From Lichenostomus cassidix (taxonomy: Eukaryota > Chordata > Aves > Passeriformes > Meliphagidae), in the NCBI GenBank assembly GCA_008360975.2, contig CM039179.1, positions 56,892,666 through 56,956,665 of the forward strand: a stretch of 64,000 nt of DNA, written 5' to 3'. Positions 61,190-64,000 of the stretch are shown here, piece by piece. A program made the translations under genes and the position numbers. Within the stretch, counting starts at the first letter, position 1; each line of letters opens with the position of its first letter. The notes under the pieces were generated by a model. That model was given only the letters and a program-made list of their open reading frames with translations, did no database searches and was not told the origin of the DNA.

Positions 61190-62130
61190 CTGTTTTAATG
61201 CCACGGGACGGTGGCTACCACCACCAGCAAATCCAGGCGAAGAACTCCTCCCATACATCCTGGAGCCTGGAGACCTGCAGGCTCTGGTCAGACTGGGGGA
61301 TGTGGCTGCTGTTATCACTTCAGCCAGCGGTGAGTTTCACTCAGACACACAGAGGACACAGACACACCCGGTCACACAGAGAGCCACGGACGAGGCACAG
61401 CCTCCAGCAGCTCCCAGATTCAGGACTTACAGCAGACACAAGCACACAAAGACACATTCCCTCTTCCTCCTGGGCAGGCAGAGGCAGCAGGCAGTGCAGC
61501 ACACACCCCACAGTGCCCAGGTTCACAAGCACACACACATTGGCAGAGCCCCTGAGCACCAGCATGGCCCCGCTGCCCACCCTGCACCCCTGCTGAGATC
61601 CTGGCCCTCCTTACTCACCCCGTGGGTCCCTGACTCACAGGCCGGTCCCCCTGGGTACTCATTGCACACACAAAGAACTCACACTCTTGTCCCACAGGCA
61701 CGCCATCTGCGGGTTCTCCTGAATGCCTGCACAGACCCAAGGCCCCCCTACTCCCCACCTGGTCTCAGCTTGGAGTTTGCCAGCAGCTCCACACTTACAC
61801 GGCACACAGAGCCAGTCTGGGGGCAGGAACAGACCCTGCCCCAGCAGCTGGCACCTGGCACACATGCTGGGACACACAGTCCCAATCCAGCTGTCACCGC
61901 TAAGCCCCTCACTCTCCTCATTCATACCCACCTCAGTAGCTGGATTTGGGACGCACACCACAACCACCTCGTTACGTGGAGGTTAATGACCCCACTGACT
62001 GCAGCAGCTGTCACCGCAGGCAGGGGTACCCACTGGCAGACCGGGTATCTGTCTGCAGAACTGTGCACCCAGTTGCCTCTCACCAATTCCCCCAGCACCT
62101 GGCTTTGAGACTTTATTACACTGACCCACA
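61190..62130 (-). repeat. GC-rich unclassified repeat, longer copy
   Basis: About 940 bp of markedly GC-rich, CACA/CTG-rich sequence in AT-rich surroundings, inverted relative to 57520-57915. It contains a 311-codon + strand open frame (61173-62108), but frames on the minus strand are open over the same stretch and the translation is Thr/Pro/His-rich without domains. I read it as composition, not a gene. An ERV LTR or non-autonomous element is likely. The strand given only marks the opposite orientation to the 57.5-kb copy. Confidence 0.6.
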
Positions 62131-62307
62131 TGAGACAGGGAGTGAGATTGCTCAGAGAATTTCTTAAAAGATTTAATAAGAAAATATGACAGACTGTAGT
62201 GTTCAGGTAGGGGTTCTGCAGTACAAGCATGTTGCCCAGCCCTGTTTAACACCTGACCTACTCCTTCTACAGTGTTTTCCTCTTATTCATTTCCCCTTAA
62301 TCTTCTT

Positions 62308-62508
62308 CCCTTAAACTTTAATAAATTTTGCATAGTTCCACAATCTATCCCGGTGATATCCCAATTCCTCGTATTCCTCCTCTTTCTCCCCTTTGTACCA
62401 GTTACCATGGTCAGGTTGGCCCTCTCCAAAGCTGGCCCTGCAGTTACTTAATGACTTTTCAATTAATGATAGGAAATCTTGGGAGACTTTGGCTCCATTA
62501 ACCCTTGT
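62308..62508 (-). pseudogene. coding-like remnant of unknown family
   Basis: On the minus strand 65 codons are open. They include GAKVSQDFLSLIEKSLSNCR and, after ASFGEGQPDHGNWYKGEK, a segment EEEYEELGYHRDRLWNYAKF. The amino-acid use (Trp, Tyr, Glu, Asp, Arg) is protein-like. Stops border it on both sides, and further open bits follow into the GC-rich repeat at 61190-62130. It may be a Gag-like piece of the same transposable element. I do not recognise the family. Confidence 0.35.
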
Positions 62509-64000
62509 CTACTGCTTGCCTGTCTTTGTGTGTTATAACTTCTTCCATTACTTAGTATCGCCTTTTGAATGGAAAATGTCCTGTATTGGATAACCTAAAT
62601 GTTGCTGATGTTCACACATTCCATACACCCTTACACCCTTACAGTGTGAATTAAATATTTTATTCTAGGCAAGAAAAAAATGTATCCCTAAACTTAGAAA
62701 AAGGATCCAATACTGTCAAGCATATCTGTTTTTCTGAAATATTTTATCACACATCTCATGTGGCAACATATTTTCCATTGTCCAAATCAGTAGTTGCATG
62801 CTGTGTCTGTCAGTAAAAATTCTATTTATACAGCTTGAAGAAATGTTATACAATACATCCTAAAGGAGAAGATGATAAGTCAATGTACTTCACCTATTGT
62901 TTCATATAAGGTCACTTTGACTTTCTCATTTTAACAGGTAGGTGGTTAACTTAATGGCTCTGAAAATGAGTAACTTTATTACAGCTGCAGTATAAGACCT
63001 GTCATATTAAATTTTTAATTATACTGTGTCAAAAACGTTTAGGAAATAATTATTTTTAAAAATATTTTTTTAATACTAGAAACATACTATTATGCTATAT
63101 TTCTTCTTATTACATGTTTTACTGAGCTCCATGACTTAAAAATTTTAAGTTGAAGAAAATGTGTAGAAGTAGTCCTTCTGGTTACACATTGCACCAGCGT
63201 TTAGTAGGACAATGTAAACTTCTGTGACATAATGCAATTTAACATTTGACATAGCACTGTATCAGTAAAAAGTAGTCTAAGTGTAATGTAGTGTAATGTT
63301 ATCAGCAATCTGCAGGCAAAAACAGGCTGCAAAAAAATTACACACCCATAGTCTTGCCAGAAGATAAACCACTTAAAATTATAGACTACATCTTCTAGTA
63401 GAACGCTGTGGATTAATCCTGGCTACACTCTCTGCATATTTAAAGAACAGTTTAAGAGGCTTATTAAAAGGCATTCAGCTTTATGTAAATTTGCAGTTAC
63501 TCACACAAAACTAAGCATTTAACAGCACACCAGTATGCTTGGTTTCTCTGAGGCAGTCTAACATGACAGTGGGTTTTACACCTGGCTAATATAGCATCTT
63601 CAGATATTTGACAGTTCTTATTTGTGCAGTCATTGGTTCAGTACTCTATTTTTAATTCCTACTTTTATTTACATATGTGGGTTCATTATAAAAGATCTAA
63701 AGTCATTAAGATCTAAACTTAAACCTTAACACTTCTAATTCTATTGCCTCCTACTTTGACACGACTGAAAATAAACACTGTGGTCTTCTAATACAGGACT
63801 TAGAGTACTGGGAAATTTTATGGACAACAGGGAAATAATTTATTTCATGAATATGAGATAAGTTCATGAAGGGAGGAATATTTCATTCACATGTTGTAAT
63901 GTGGTATTAGATTATAGAAGTAAATTCAGATAGATTTCTCAGGTGAAGGTGTGAGAACACAAACCAATGTATCATGATATTGGGAAAAATGAATTCCAGT
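62509..64000. other. AT-rich DNA, no gene recognised
   Basis: No gene, RNA gene or recognisable element was found up to the end of the window. Confidence 0.6.

Noticed and set aside
61173..62108. 311-codon open reading frame on the + strand
   Set aside because: It lies in a GC-rich repeat that is also open on the minus strand. The translation is Thr/Pro/His/Gln-rich with no domain, and part of the DNA recurs inverted at 57.5 kb. GC-rich DNA has few stops by chance.
1..64000. tRNA, rRNA or CRISPR features
   Set aside because: No cloverleaf with a TTCGA-type loop, no rRNA core sequence and no regularly spaced repeat array was recognised. The window is vertebrate-like, so CRISPR is not expected.

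Overview
The window looks like intronic or intergenic DNA from a bird, most likely a passerine. It is AT-rich and contains many truncated CR1 LINEs with the typical avian 3' end, several avian-type LTR fragments, and one young endogenous retrovirus (ERV). I found no intact protein-coding gene, tRNA, rRNA or CRISPR array. One candidate terminal exon (41129-41330, minus strand) is the only possible piece of a host gene, and I could not identify it.

Layout. 1-9337 is anonymous AT-rich DNA with one old LTR fragment (about 1523-1830). 9338-15297 is a complete minus-strand ERV: 5-bp target-site duplications, two 511-bp LTRs, a perfect 18-base tRNA-Lys(1,2)-type primer-binding site, and one gag-pro-pol reading frame, with no env. 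15298-31660 is mostly anonymous, with a CR1 tail (18.3 kb), a probable solo LTR (18.56-19.12 kb), a CR1 reverse-transcriptase scrap (22.0 kb) and a minus-strand CR1 piece (29.7-30.0 kb). 31.66-32.46 kb holds two CR1 fragments in opposite orientation. At 32.7 and 35.1 kb lie two diverged copies of one non-coding segment. A decayed hAT/ZMYM-type transposase C-terminus lies at 38.16-38.43 kb and the candidate exon at 41.1-41.3 kb. Further CR1s lie at 44.3, 46.5-47.0, 47.0-47.4 and 55.6 kb, and LTRs at 51.4-51.9 and 58.2-58.4 kb. A GC-rich unclassified repeat occurs in inverted copies at 57.5 and 61.2-62.1 kb.

The main result is the ERV. Its gag-pro-pol frame runs about 1,624 codons without any frameshift but carries 33 in-frame stops. 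Many of these fall where the family has a conserved tryptophan, as expected from G-to-A change of the coding strand (TGG to TAG, TGA or TAA). The two LTRs differ at only five positions. All five are C in the 5' LTR and T in the 3' LTR on the + strand, which is G-to-A on the viral strand. The integrase catalytic triad has also lost an Asp by a G-to-A change (Asp to Asn). This pattern suggests that the provirus was edited by a cytidine deaminase during the reverse-transcription cycle that created it, rather than decaying slowly after insertion.
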